Below, in pieces: positions 1-8,981 of a DNA stretch of 64,000 bases. Location: positions 84,308 through 148,307 of the forward strand of contig NZ_JAQQXQ010000001.1 in NCBI RefSeq assembly GCF_028595285.1, given 5' to 3'. The stretch's first letter is position 1, and each line of letters starts with the position of its first letter. The notes under the pieces were generated by a model. The model was not told where the DNA came from, made no database searches, and was given only the letters and a program-made list of their open reading frames with translations. Source of the DNA: Erythrobacter fulvus. GTDB lineage: Bacteria > Pseudomonadota > Alphaproteobacteria > Sphingomonadales > Sphingomonadaceae. The translations under genes and the position numbers were made by a program.

Positions 1-1
1 T

Positions 2-1717
2 CCGCTTGTGCGCGGATCCGAGCCGGACGCGCGGCGCGACTGGCTGAAGGGCCTGCGCGCCTTCGACCGCGAATTGCGCGGTCCTGCACCCGCAGCCGGA
101 TGGGAGCCGCTGCGCGAGGCGGCCGAAGAGGCAAAGGTTGCCGTGTGGTGGACCGAGGCCGAGGCGCTCGTCGCCCCGCTGACCGGTTGGCCCGAAGAGA
201 TCGCGCTTGCCGAGGCGCTCGACAAACTTGCCGCTGCGGCCGAGGATTTCGCTGGCACCGCCGCGTGGGAGCGCGAGGATGGGCGTGCGCTGGGCACCAT
301 GATCGAGGATTTGCGCCAGCAGGCGCAGGCGGCGGGAACGATGATCGCCGCCGCCGATCTTGCCGGTATCCTTCGTGACGCGATGGACGAGGTGGCGGTG
401 CGTCCCGGCTATGGCGGGCACCCGCGCGTGGCGATCTACGGCTTGCTGGAAGCGCGTATGGCGCGTGCCGATCTTGTCGTCTGCGGCGGGCTGAACGAAG
501 GATCATGGCCGCAGCCGCCGGGCGCCGATGCGCTGCTGGCGCCCGCGATTCTGCGCGCGCTTGGCGTGCCGGGGGCAGAATTCCGCATCGGCCTTGCCGC
601 GCATGACCTTGCCGGGGCGCTGGGGGCTCCGCAGGTGGTGCTGAGCCGCGCCTTGCGCGATGCCGAAGGGCCGACGCTGCCTTCGCGCTTCCTCCTGCGG
701 GTCGAGGCGCTGCTGGGCGAGGATCTGGCAAACGAGCACCGCGAAAGCGCCATCCCTGCGCTGCTGCCGCATCTCGACCGGCTGCGCCCGATCGCAGCAC
801 CCTATCCGCGCCCTGCGCCCGATCCCGAGCCACGGCTGCGCGATGTGGCGATCAAGGTAACCGCGCTCGACCGGTTGCTGGGCGATCCCTACCAGTTCTA
901 CGCGCAGGCGATCCTCGACCTGCGGCGGCTTGATCCGCTCGCCGCCGATCCCTTCAGCGACCCGGCGCTGCGCGGCACCCTGGTGCACGACATTCTCGAC
1001 AAGTGGCACAAGGCGCGCCTGCGCGACCCGGCCGTGCCGATGGCGCCCTTTGCCGCCGCACATTTCGCCGCCGAGCGCGTCCATGCGCTGTTCCGGGCGC
1101 TGTGGCAGCCGCGTCTGATCGCCGCGCTCACCCGCTTTGAACAGTGGGTGCGCGAAGGCGAGGCCGAAGGCCGCACCGTGCTGGCGAGCGAGATTTCCGG
1201 CGCGATGGAGGTGGACGGCGTGAAGGTGATAGGCCGCGCCGACCGGATCGACCGGCTGGCCGACGGCAGTCTTGCCATCGTCGATTACAAGACGGGCGCG
1301 CCGCCTGCCAAGAAACAGGTGACTTCGGGCTTTGCCCTGCAACTCGGTCTGCTCGGGCTTATTGCCCGCGACGGGCGCTTTGCGGACGACAAGAGCGGGC
1401 AGGTTGTCACCGGTACACCGACGCGGTTCGAATACTGGTCGCTCGGCAAGGCAAAGAAGCAAGAAGGCTTCGGCTATCGCGAAACGCCGATGAAGATAGA
1501 CAAAGCCAAGACCGGCCTCGAACCCGATGGGTACCTGCCCTTTCATGAAGAAAAGCTGGCCCTTGCGATCCGCGAATACATCAAGGGCAGCAAGCCCTTT
1601 ACCGCGCGCGAGAACCCCGATTACGAAGGCTATAATGAATATGACCAGCTGATGCGGCTGGAAGAGTGGATCGTCCACCACACCGGCACCGACGACACGG
1701 CGGAGGACGCGGCGTGA
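2..1717 (+). CDS. addB: AddB, double-strand break repair subunit (3' part of gene)
   Basis: C-terminal 571 codons of AddB, the partner of AddA in the helicase-nuclease that trims double-strand DNA ends and loads RecA. The frame is open from the window edge, so the start lies upstream. The last third carries the RecB/Cas4-type PD-(D/E)XK nuclease: GRADRIDRL followed by AIVDYKTG, about residues 410-430 of the visible part, supply the metal-binding D and the D-x-K pair. The order addB then addA, with the stop overlapping the next start, is the usual alphaproteobacterial arrangement and implies translational coupling. Confidence 0.93.
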   Translation, partial: PLVRGSEPDARRDWLKGLRAFDRELRGPAPAAGWEPLREAAEEAKVAVWWTEAEALVAPLTGWPEEIALAEALDKLAAAAEDFAGTAAWEREDGRALGTMIEDLRQQAQAAGTMIAAADLAGILRDAMDEVAVRPGYGGHPRVAIYGLLEARMARADLVVCGGLNEGSWPQPPGADALLAPAILRALGVPGAEFRIGLAAHDLAGALGAPQVVLSRALRDAEGPTLPSRFLLRVEALLGEDLANEHRESAIPALLPHLDRLRPIAAPYPRPAPDPEPRLRDVAIKVTALDRLLGDPYQFYAQAILDLRRLDPLAADPFSDPALRGTLVHDILDKWHKARLRDPAVPMAPFAAAHFAAERVHALFRALWQPRLIAALTRFEQWVREGEAEGRTVLASEISGAMEVDGVKVIGRADRIDRLADGSLAIVDYKTGAPPAKKQVTSGFALQLGLLGLIARDGRFADDKSGQVVTGTPTRFEYWSLGKAKKQEGFGYRETPMKIDKAKTGLEPDGYLPFHEEKLALAIREYIKGSKPFTARENPDYEGYNEYDQLMRLEEWIVHHTGTDDTAEDAA

Positions 1718-4700
1718 GCGGCGGCAACGGCAAGGTCTTTCCGCTGCAGGATAACCAGCGTCTGGCGGCCGAACCGCAGGACAACGTCTGGCTGTCGGCA
1801 TCGGCGGGGACGGGCAAGACGCAGGTGCTTTCTGCGCGCGTGTTGCGGCTGCTTTTGCGCGAGGATGTCGCGCCCTCGCAGATCCTGTGCCTGACCTTTA
1901 CCAAGGCGGGCGCGGCGGAAATGGCCAACCGCATCAACGCGGTGCTGGCGCGCTGGGTGCGGTTGCCGGCGGGCCAGCTGGGCAAGGAGCTGGGCTATCT
2001 CGGCGCAGACATCGACCCCGCCACGCAGGCCCGCGCGCGCAGCCTGTTCGCCAGCGTGCTCGATTGCCCCGGCGGGGGGCTGCGGATCGACACCATCCAT
2101 GCTTTCGCCCAGTTCCTGATCGGCAATTTCCCAGAGGAAGCGGGCCTAGCCCCCGGCACTCGGGTGATGGAGGATCGCAGCCGCGAATTGCTGGCGCGCG
2201 AGGTGCTGACCGATCTGGTCGAGGAGGCCGAACGGACGCATGACGTGGCGGTGCTGGACGGCATCCGGCTGTTCACCACCCGCAAGGACCCGGGCGCGCT
2301 GCATAACTGGCTGATGCGCGCCGCCGGGGCGCAGGAGCTGTGGGAAGGGCCGGGCAGCTGGCAACGGCCGATGGCGCAGCGGGTGCGCCAGCTGCTGGAT
2401 ATGCCCGCCGACGCGGACGCGGCATGGGCGACTGAGACGCTCGATCCCGATGTGTTTCCCGATGATCATCTCATGGCGATGATCACGCCGCTCGAATCAT
2501 GGGGGACGGCAACTGCGGACAAGTGCCTGAATTTCATACGCGAATGGCTGGTACTAGATCTGCCAGCAAGAATAGATGCGGCAAGCGGTTTCCGCGGCAC
2601 TGTGCTGAAGGCCGACGGCACCCCCAGCCTCAATCTCAAGAAGCCGCGCGAGACCGATCCCGATTTCGCCGATAATCAGGAAATCATAGCCGAAGCGTTG
2701 CGTCTGGTCGAAGAACGCCGCGCGCTGCTCGCCTGCGCTGAAATCGTCACCTCGGCGCTTGAGGTGGGGCGTGCCTTTGCTGTCCGCTGGGAGGACCGCA
2801 AGGCCCGCGAAGGCCTGCTCGATTTTTCCGATCTGATCCGCAAGGCCGCCGTGCTGCTCGGCAATAGCGAGGCCGCCGACTGGATCCGCTACAAGCTTGA
2901 TCGCCACTTCGATCACATCCTGATCGACGAGGCGCAGGACACCAATGCCAGCCAGTGGGACATTGTCGATGCGCTGATCGATGACTTCTTCAGCGGCGAC
3001 GGCGCGCGCGGCGACAAGCTGCGCACCATCTTCACCGTGGGCGATTACAAGCAGGCGATCTTCGGCTTTCAGGGCACCAGCCCGGAAAACTTCGCCCGCG
3101 CCAAAAAGCGTATCCATGCCCGCATCGAAGCCGCGCGGCAGGGTATCGCATCCAGCCGCACCAACCGCCGCATGCCCGGCTGGCAGGATCTCGATCTTGG
3201 CCGGTCGTTCCGCACCGCCGATATCGTGCTCGGTTTCGTCAACCGCATGATCGCGGCGCTGGGCTTTGCCGAATTCGGGCTCGACAAGGCGCCTCCCGAA
3301 CACAGGGGGGATATCCGCCCCGGCCTTGTCACGCTGTGGCCGCCGGTGGTGCCGGAAAAGGGCGAAGATGCGGACGATCAGGACGATGGCGATGATGCCG
3401 GGCGCGACTGGCTGCCACGGCACGATACCCTGCTTGCCGGACGTATCGCCGATCAGGTGCAGCGCTGGCTGACCGAGGAACCCTTCGTGCTGGAGAAGGG
3501 CGGACGGCGCCACGCGCAGGCGGGCGACATCATGGTGCTGGTGCGCCAGCGCAAGGAGCTTGCCGCCCAGATCGTCGCCAAGCTTTATGCGCGCGGCGTT
3601 CCGGTGGCGGGGGTCGATCGCTTGCGGCTGGGCGCGCCGCTGGCGGTGCGCGACGTGCTTGCCGCACTGCGTTTTGCCGCGCAGCCGCAGGATGATCTCA
3701 GCCTCGCCAATCTGCTTGCCTCGCCGCTGATCGGGTGGACGCAGGACGATATCCTTGCCCATGTCCCGCGCGCGCCCAAGCAGCGTTTGTGGGATCATCT
3801 GCGCCGCGAAGATGCGCCGGCATTCGTGACAGAGACGGCAGAGCGATTGCGCGAACTGCTCCGCCGTGCCGATTATCAGACCCCGCAGGCGCTCATCTCA
3901 TGGTTGTTGACGGGGCCGTGGGAAGGGCGGGCGAGGCTGGTCGCGCGGCTGGGCGCGGAAGCCAATGATCCGCTCGACGAATTGCTTAACCAGGCCTTCG
4001 CCTACGAGGCCGAGCATTGGCCGAGCCTCGCCGGGTTCCTCGGCTGGTTCGATGCCGGAACGGCCGATCTCAAGCGCGATCCGGACGCCGTCGGCGGGCA
4101 GGTGCGGGTGATGACGGTTCACGGGTCCAAGGGCTTGCAGGCGCCGATCGTCATTCTGGCCGATGCCACGGGCGCGCCGGGCGATCCGCGCGATCTGGCG
4201 CTGGAGGACGATCCGCTCGGCCTTGGCCTTGGCACAGAGCGCAAACGCGAAGTGCCGCTGCCGCCGCTGGGCAAGGACGAGAAGGCAGGCCGGGTCACCG
4301 AGGCCGAGGAGGTGGCCAAGGCGGCTGCGATGCAGGAACACTGGCGGCTGCTCTATGTCGCTGCGACCCGCGCCGAGGAAGCGCTGTTTATCGGCGGCTC
4401 GCTCAACAAGAAAGAAGCCAAGAAGGGCGTTCCGCATGACGACAGCTGGTATGCCCGCCTGGCGCCGCTGTTCGAGGGCGATCAACTCGACGACCCGGTA
4501 TGGTGCTGGCGCAAGGAATGGGGCGAACGCGCCGAGCCGCTGGTGCCCGACGACAGAGCCGCTGCGGAACAGGGCGGCGTGCCCGCATTGCCGCACTGGA
4601 TGACGACCCCCATCGGCCCTGAACCGCGCCCGCCGCGTCCGCTGGCACCATCGGCGGCGGGTGAGGAGGGAGGGGCCGAACCGCCGCTCCCGCCCGAGGC

Positions 4701-5247
4701 CGCGCGCCATGCCGCAAGGCGCGGCAGCCTGATCCACGGGCTGCTCGAACGTCTGCCCGATGTCGCGCCCGATGATCGCGGTGAGGCGGCGAGGGGCTGG
4801 CTCGAACGGCAGGCGGGGGATCTGGACGCAGGCCTGCGCGATGAAATGCTGGGCGCGGCGCTGGGGGTGCTTGATTATCCTGAATTCGCCGCGCTGTTTT
4901 CGCCGCAGGCGCTGGCCGAGGTGCCGCTGGCCGCGACGGTCGATGGCGTGGTGGTGGCAGGCACGGCTGATCGCCTGCTGATCGAGGATGCGCGCATTAC
5001 CGTGGTCGATTTCAAGACAACCCGCCGCCCGCCGGCCAGCGCCGCCGACATTCCGGTCGCCACGCAGCGCCAGATGGCGGCCTATACCGCCGCGCTGGAG
5101 GTGATCTATCCGGGCCGCGAAGTGCGCGCGGGCGTGCTCTACACCCATGCGCCCGCGCTGTTCGATCTTTCGCCCGAAATGCTGCGGTTACACAAGAACG
5201 CGTTGCAGATGGCGCAGCAATCCTTTTTGCCGCCGGATATTGAGTGA
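1714..5247 (+). CDS. addA: AddA, UvrD-type helicase-nuclease of double-strand break repair
   Basis: The helicase/nuclease subunit of AddAB, 1177 residues, close to the usual size. The Walker A motif SASAGTGKT lies near residue 30. The Walker B/DEAQD box (ILIDEAQDT) and later helicase motifs (MTVHGSKGLQ, LLYVAATRAEE) follow, and a C-terminal nuclease block ends with TVVDFKTTR. The start is taken as GTG at 1714, which overlaps the addB TGA and sits 7 bases after a GGAGG at 1702-1706. The frame is open further upstream, but that part lies antiphase inside addB. Confidence 0.95.
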   Translation: MSGGNGKVFPLQDNQRLAAEPQDNVWLSASAGTGKTQVLSARVLRLLLREDVAPSQILCLTFTKAGAAEMANRINAVLARWVRLPAGQLGKELGYLGADIDPATQARARSLFASVLDCPGGGLRIDTIHAFAQFLIGNFPEEAGLAPGTRVMEDRSRELLAREVLTDLVEEAERTHDVAVLDGIRLFTTRKDPGALHNWLMRAAGAQELWEGPGSWQRPMAQRVRQLLDMPADADAAWATETLDPDVFPDDHLMAMITPLESWGTATADKCLNFIREWLVLDLPARIDAASGFRGTVLKADGTPSLNLKKPRETDPDFADNQEIIAEALRLVEERRALLACAEIVTSALEVGRAFAVRWEDRKAREGLLDFSDLIRKAAVLLGNSEAADWIRYKLDRHFDHILIDEAQDTNASQWDIVDALIDDFFSGDGARGDKLRTIFTVGDYKQAIFGFQGTSPENFARAKKRIHARIEAARQGIASSRTNRRMPGWQDLDLGRSFRTADIVLGFVNRMIAALGFAEFGLDKAPPEHRGDIRPGLVTLWPPVVPEKGEDADDQDDGDDAGRDWLPRHDTLLAGRIADQVQRWLTEEPFVLEKGGRRHAQAGDIMVLVRQRKELAAQIVAKLYARGVPVAGVDRLRLGAPLAVRDVLAALRFAAQPQDDLSLANLLASPLIGWTQDDILAHVPRAPKQRLWDHLRREDAPAFVTETAERLRELLRRADYQTPQALISWLLTGPWEGRARLVARLGAEANDPLDELLNQAFAYEAEHWPSLAGFLGWFDAGTADLKRDPDAVGGQVRVMTVHGSKGLQAPIVILADATGAPGDPRDLALEDDPLGLGLGTERKREVPLPPLGKDEKAGRVTEAEEVAKAAAMQEHWRLLYVAATRAEEALFIGGSLNKKEAKKGVPHDDSWYARLAPLFEGDQLDDPVWCWRKEWGERAEPLVPDDRAAAEQGGVPALPHWMTTPIGPEPRPPRPLAPSAAGEEGGAEPPLPPEAARHAARRGSLIHGLLERLPDVAPDDRGEAARGWLERQAGDLDAGLRDEMLGAALGVLDYPEFAALFSPQALAEVPLAATVDGVVVAGTADRLLIEDARITVVDFKTTRRPPASAADIPVATQRQMAAYTAALEVIYPGREVRAGVLYTHAPALFDLSPEMLRLHKNALQMAQQSFLPPDIE

Positions 5248-5319
5248 AAAGCTTGGCGCACTAGATTGCAATGCGAGCCTGCGCGCCCCTATGTTCGCGG
5301 GCAAAAGGAGATTGATGAA

Positions 5320-5640
5320 ATGGCCACCGTCACCGTAACCGATGCCAGCTTCAAGGCTGACGTGCTCGACAGCGATACCCCCGTGCTGGTCGATTTCTGG
5401 GCCGACTGGTGCGGCCCGTGCAAGATGATCGCCCCCGCGCTGGAGGAAATCAGCAACGAACTGGCCGGACAGGTCAAGATCGCCAAGGTCGATATCATGG
5501 AAAACACCGATATCGCCGCGCAGATGGGCGTGCAGTCGATCCCGCTGATGGTGCTGTTCAAGAACGGCCAGCCGGTGGCGCGCAAGGTCGGCGCTGCGCC
5601 CAAGAGCCAGCTCAAGGGCTGGATCGAAAGCGAACTGTAA
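5320..5640 (+). CDS. trxA: Thioredoxin
   Basis: A 106-residue cytoplasmic thioredoxin that reduces protein disulfides. The active site WCGPC follows [15 protein letters not shown] near residue 30, and the cis-proline loop is QSIPLM. Length is typical of TrxA. The start at 5320 follows an AAAGGAG at 5304-5310; the frame continues upstream without conserved sequence. It sits about 70 bases after addA on the same strand and converges with the phosphatase gene that follows. Confidence 0.95.
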   Translation: MATVTVTDASFKADVLDSDTPVLVDFWADWCGPCKMIAPALEEISNELAGQVKIAKVDIMENTDIAAQMGVQSIPLMVLFKNGQPVARKVGAAPKSQLKGWIESEL

Positions 5641-5646
5641 GGCGTC

Positions 5647-6441
5647 CTAGGCCAGCACCCGGGCGACGAATTCATCCCAGATTGCCGGGCTGGACGCGCC
5701 GACAAGCCCCGGCTTGTTCTGTTCGTCCACCCGGTATTCGCTGCCGTCGAGGCGCGCGGCCTTGCCGCCTGCCTCGTTGAGCCACAACACGCCTGCGGCA
5801 TGATCCCAGGCAAGCGTGCGCTTGAAGCTGGAAACGTCGTTTTCGCCCAGACCAAGACGCGGATATTGCTCTGCGGCACAGCGCGGGATGTCGACCAGCG
5901 TGTAATGCGGGGCGAGCTTCGCATCGACGAGTCGGCTTTGTTCGGGGGTGAGGAAAATCCGGCTCACTGCCGTCACCGGGCGATCCTGACCGGTGGTGCG
6001 CGCGACGATCTTTTCGCCGTTCACGAACGCCCCTTCGCCGGCGCGGGCGTGGCAGAACCGTTCGTGCACCGGATCATAAATCCACCCTGCCACCGCACGG
6101 CCCGCGTCGGCGAGCGCGATGATGATTCCGAACGGCTCCTTGCCTTCGGCAAAATTGGCGGTGCCGTCGAGCGGATCGATGATCCAGCACTGGCCCGATA
6201 GCGCATCAAGCACCGCCGGGTCGGCATGCGCGGCTTCCTCGCCCACCACAGCAACGCCGGGTGCGAGCCGGGTGAGGGCTTCGGTTAGAAAGCTCTCCAC
6301 CTCGCGGTCAACCACGGTGACCGGATCGTCCGCGCCCTTCATCTCTACCTCGTGCGCGGCCAACTGGCGGAAGCGCGGCAGCATCGAACGCTGCGCGGCA
6401 AAGCGCATCAGGTCGCGGATCTCGTCGTCCAGCGCGCTCAC
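5647..6441 (-). CDS. Inositol monophosphatase-family phosphatase (possibly histidinol-phosphatase HisN)
   Basis: A 264-residue Mg-dependent sugar/alcohol phosphatase of the IMPase fold. The metal-binding signatures are present: GEEAA, then the family box WIIDPLDGTANF, and later WDHAAGVLWLNEAGG. The start is GTG at 6441, overlapping the argJ TGA as GTGA, so it is coupled to argJ. Some alphaproteobacterial members of this family are histidinol-phosphatases (HisN), and pairing with an arginine gene fits an amino-acid role. The substrate cannot be told from sequence. Confidence 0.85.
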   Translation of the reverse strand: MSALDDEIRDLMRFAAQRSMLPRFRQLAAHEVEMKGADDPVTVVDREVESFLTEALTRLAPGVAVVGEEAAHADPAVLDALSGQCWIIDPLDGTANFAEGKEPFGIIIALADAGRAVAGWIYDPVHERFCHARAGEGAFVNGEKIVARTTGQDRPVTAVSRIFLTPEQSRLVDAKLAPHYTLVDIPRCAAEQYPRLGLGENDVSSFKRTLAWDHAAGVLWLNEAGGKAARLDGSEYRVDEQNKPGLVGASSPAIWDEFVARVLA

Positions 6442-7664
6442 GAACGGTAATCCCCGTTGATGGCGATGTAGCCGTGGGTGAGATCGCAGGTCCACACGGT
6501 GGCACGGCCTTCGCCGAGACCGAGATCGACGGCAATGTCGATCTCTTCGCCCTTGAGATGCGCGGCCACGGGGGCCTCATTATAATCCTCCACAGGAACG
6601 CCGTTTCGCGCCGTCCAGATCCCGCCGAAAGCGATTGAAAGCTTGTCGCGATCGGCCGGCTCGCCCGCCTTGCCCACCGCCATGACGACGCGGCCCCAGT
6701 TGGCGTCCTCGCCCGCGATGGCGGTCTTGACCAGCGGCGAATTGGCGATCGCAAGGCCGACGCGGCGGGCGCTGTCATCGCTCGCGGCGCCTAAAACACG
6801 GATGGTGATGAATTTTTGCGCACCCTCGCCATCGCGCACAACCAGCTGCCCAAGATTGCGGCACACCTCCGCCAGCGCGGCGGCAAAGGCATCCGCGCCG
6901 GGGCTGTCCCAGCTTTCGATGCGCGTATTGCCCGCCTTGCCCGTGGCGAACACCATCACCGTGTCGCTGGTCGAGGTATCGCCGTCGACGGTGATGCAGC
7001 TGAAGGTCTGCGCATTGGCGCGTTCGAGTGCTTCCTGAAGGAACGCGGGCGCGATGTCGGCATCGGTGAAGATATAGCCGAGCATGGTCGCCATGTCGGG
7101 CGCGATCATGCCGCTGCCCTTGATGATCCCGGCAAGTTCGACGCGGGTGTCGCCCACCATCGCGCTCGCGCCTGCGCCCTTGGCAAAGGTGTCGGTGGTG
7201 CCGATTGCATTGGCGGCATCCTCCCACCCGCAAGGTTCGGCTTCGAGCGCGGCGGCGACTCCGCCCCGTGCCTTGTCCTTGGGCAGCGGCACGCCGATCA
7301 CCCCGGTGGAGGACACGAACACCTCTTCGCGCGGGCAGCCGAGTGCCGCGCTGACCTGATCCATGATCGCCTCGACCGCCTCGCGCCCGCGATAACCGGT
7401 GAAGGCGTTGGAGTTGCCCGCATTGACGACCAGCGCCCGCGCGCAGCCCTGTTTGACGCCCGCACGGCCGAGTTCGACTTCGGAGGAGGCGCAGGCGCTT
7501 TTGGTGAAAACCCCGGCGACGCTGGTGCCTTCGGCCAGTTCGGCAAAGGTCAGGTCGGCCCGGTCCCAATTCTTGTAGCGCGCACGAGCGACGCGCAGCG
7601 TCACACCGTCGATCATCGGCATGTCAGGGAAGGGCAAGGCGAGGGGGGATGTCTCTAATTCCAT
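6438..7664 (-). CDS. argJ: ArgJ, bifunctional glutamate N-acetyltransferase / N-acetylglutamate synthase
   Basis: A 408-residue ornithine acetyltransferase of the cyclic arginine pathway. It transfers acetyl from N-acetylornithine to glutamate. The autocleavage site that makes the alpha and beta subunits is visible as KGSGMIAPDMATMLGY, where the Thr of ATML becomes the nucleophile. The N-terminal SVAGVFTKSACASS block and C-terminal end NGDYRS are typical. No clear Shine-Dalgarno precedes the chosen ATG; a start at an internal MPMIDG is an alternative. Confidence 0.95.
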   Translation of the reverse strand: MELETSPLALPFPDMPMIDGVTLRVARARYKNWDRADLTFAELAEGTSVAGVFTKSACASSEVELGRAGVKQGCARALVVNAGNSNAFTGYRGREAVEAIMDQVSAALGCPREEVFVSSTGVIGVPLPKDKARGGVAAALEAEPCGWEDAANAIGTTDTFAKGAGASAMVGDTRVELAGIIKGSGMIAPDMATMLGYIFTDADIAPAFLQEALERANAQTFSCITVDGDTSTSDTVMVFATGKAGNTRIESWDSPGADAFAAALAEVCRNLGQLVVRDGEGAQKFITIRVLGAASDDSARRVGLAIANSPLVKTAIAGEDANWGRVVMAVGKAGEPADRDKLSIAFGGIWTARNGVPVEDYNEAPVAAHLKGEEIDIAVDLGLGEGRATVWTCDLTHGYIAINGDYRS

Positions 7665-7770
7665 TCAGGCGCGATTAGTCTTTAGAACCTACTGATGCAA
7701 TGAAGCCTGCAATCGTTCGGCCAAGCTTTGGTTTGCCGAATTCTGGGGATTGGTTCGAAGGAGCAGTATC

Positions 7771-8499
7771 TTGCGTCAATCGGGGAAGTTTCGCCTTGCA
7801 TACGTTTTGGTACTGGGTGCTGCAGTGCCTCTTGCCGCGCCAGCTTATGGACATGCCTCCGTGGCTTCAGCGCAGGTCGTGGCGGACGAGGCAAGAGATC
7901 GCATCCCGCCACGGGCAATTCCCACCCGAGCTGATCCGGACAGGTATTCTTCGAAAAGCAAACAGCGGGATCCAGTGCCGATCTGGAATGACGGCGAATG
8001 GATCACCGACGCCGACATTCCCGCATCGTCGTGGATCGCGGGGCATGTTGGTGAAACCTTTTACCAACTGCGGATCACTGCCGATGGTGAGATAGCCGAA
8101 TGCACCATCGAAGCGGCATCGGGCCATAGCGCCCTTGATGGGCTGGTCTGCCCTCTGCTGAAGGAAAGGGCGCAGTTCAAGCCAGCACTTGATGCCGAGG
8201 GCGTTGCTGAAGCGGGCGTCTATCAATCCAAGGTTGAATGGAGAAAGCGCGAACCGGAATTTGCAGCCGATGCCGTTGTGCGGACCCGTTACGAACTCGA
8301 TGAGCGGGGCCGGATTCAGAACTGCACGGTGCTGGAAATTTCGGAGCATGTCCCGACGGAGATGCGTCGGAACATTCACAAAAATCCGTGCCGCATGAGC
8401 AGCCGTTACGAAGGCATTCCTTATCGTGACGAGACGGGCAAGCCGGTCCGCAAGGCTGTTACCCTGACCTATCGCATGGAAGTCGATCCGGTTGAATGA
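7771..8499 (+). CDS. Exported protein with two TonB-C-like repeats
   Basis: A 242-residue exported protein. The N-terminus has a basic stretch and a hydrophobic core (LAYVLVLGAAVPLAAPAYG) typical of a signal peptide. Two segments resemble the TonB C-terminal fold: one around QLRITADGEIAECTIEAASG...LDGLVCPLL, and a more diverged one around TRYELDERGRIQNCTVLE. No transmembrane anchor plus proline spacer is seen, so this is not a classical TonB. The TTG at 7771 is preferred because GAAGGAG (7757-7763) is correctly spaced before it; an in-frame TTG at 7750 would place that sequence inside the gene. The function is unknown. Confidence 0.75.
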   Translation: MRQSGKFRLAYVLVLGAAVPLAAPAYGHASVASAQVVADEARDRIPPRAIPTRADPDRYSSKSKQRDPVPIWNDGEWITDADIPASSWIAGHVGETFYQLRITADGEIAECTIEAASGHSALDGLVCPLLKERAQFKPALDAEGVAEAGVYQSKVEWRKREPEFAADAVVRTRYELDERGRIQNCTVLEISEHVPTEMRRNIHKNPCRMSSRYEGIPYRDETGKPVRKAVTLTYRMEVDPVE

Positions 8500-8576
8500 A
8501 GGATCGGTGTCAGCACGCCGGAGGATGATTGAAAGCCGGTAGACGTTTTTGGCCGGGAAGCCTATGTTCCACGTCG

Positions 8577-8864
8577 ATGACGCGGAAACTGCTCGCCCTT
8601 CTGGCCCTGCTTACCGGCCTTGCTGCAATCGGCAGCCCGGCCAGTGCTGGCATTGGGGCGTCGCTGGCCGAGGCACTGGCATGCGATTCCAGCATTGCTG
8701 CTGCCGCCGGGGATGAAGCCTCCGGCAGCGAAAGCGTCGCGGGGCAAGCGGCCCCGGCTTCGCTGCGGGCGACCCGCAAGGCAGAAGCGCCCGAACGCCG
8801 CCCCGCACCGCCGCACGCGCTGCGCCTGCCGGTGCTGATGGGGATTGAACGCGCCTACGAATAG
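8577..8864 (+). CDS. Small exported protein directly upstream of secA
   Basis: A 95-residue protein with a strong signal peptide (RKLLALLALLTGLAAIG, cut likely after ASA at 24). A low-complexity Ala/Gly/Ser-rich middle follows, then a basic, proline-containing tail ending RRPAPPHALR and LPVLMGIERAYE. It lies 117 bases before secA on the same strand, where SecM sits in enterobacteria. The architecture (export signal, spacer, distinctive C-terminus just before a translocase gene) is that of a secretion-monitoring leader, but no SecM arrest motif is present. The role is inferred from position only. An upstream TTG start at 8529 is possible. Confidence 0.7.
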   Translation: MTRKLLALLALLTGLAAIGSPASAGIGASLAEALACDSSIAAAAGDEASGSESVAGQAAPASLRATRKAEAPERRPAPPHALRLPVLMGIERAYE

Positions 8865-8937
8865 GCGCGCTTTCACACGCACTCCTCCGAAGATTTCCGC
8901 GCTGCGCCCTCGCGCGCGCACATTCCCGCAAAATTTC

Positions 8938-8955
8938 CGGCCCGCCGCAGGGCCG
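8938..8955 (+). promoter_or_regulatory. Hairpin in the secA leader
   Basis: A perfect 6-bp stem CGGCCC / GGGCCG encloses a 6-base loop, 26 bases before the secA ATG. No U-run follows, so it is not a terminator. It could modulate secA translation together with the upstream small gene, but it may also be a chance product of GC-rich sequence. Confidence 0.35.
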
Positions 8956-8981
8956 CACCGCTTCAAAGGCACGCCACACCC

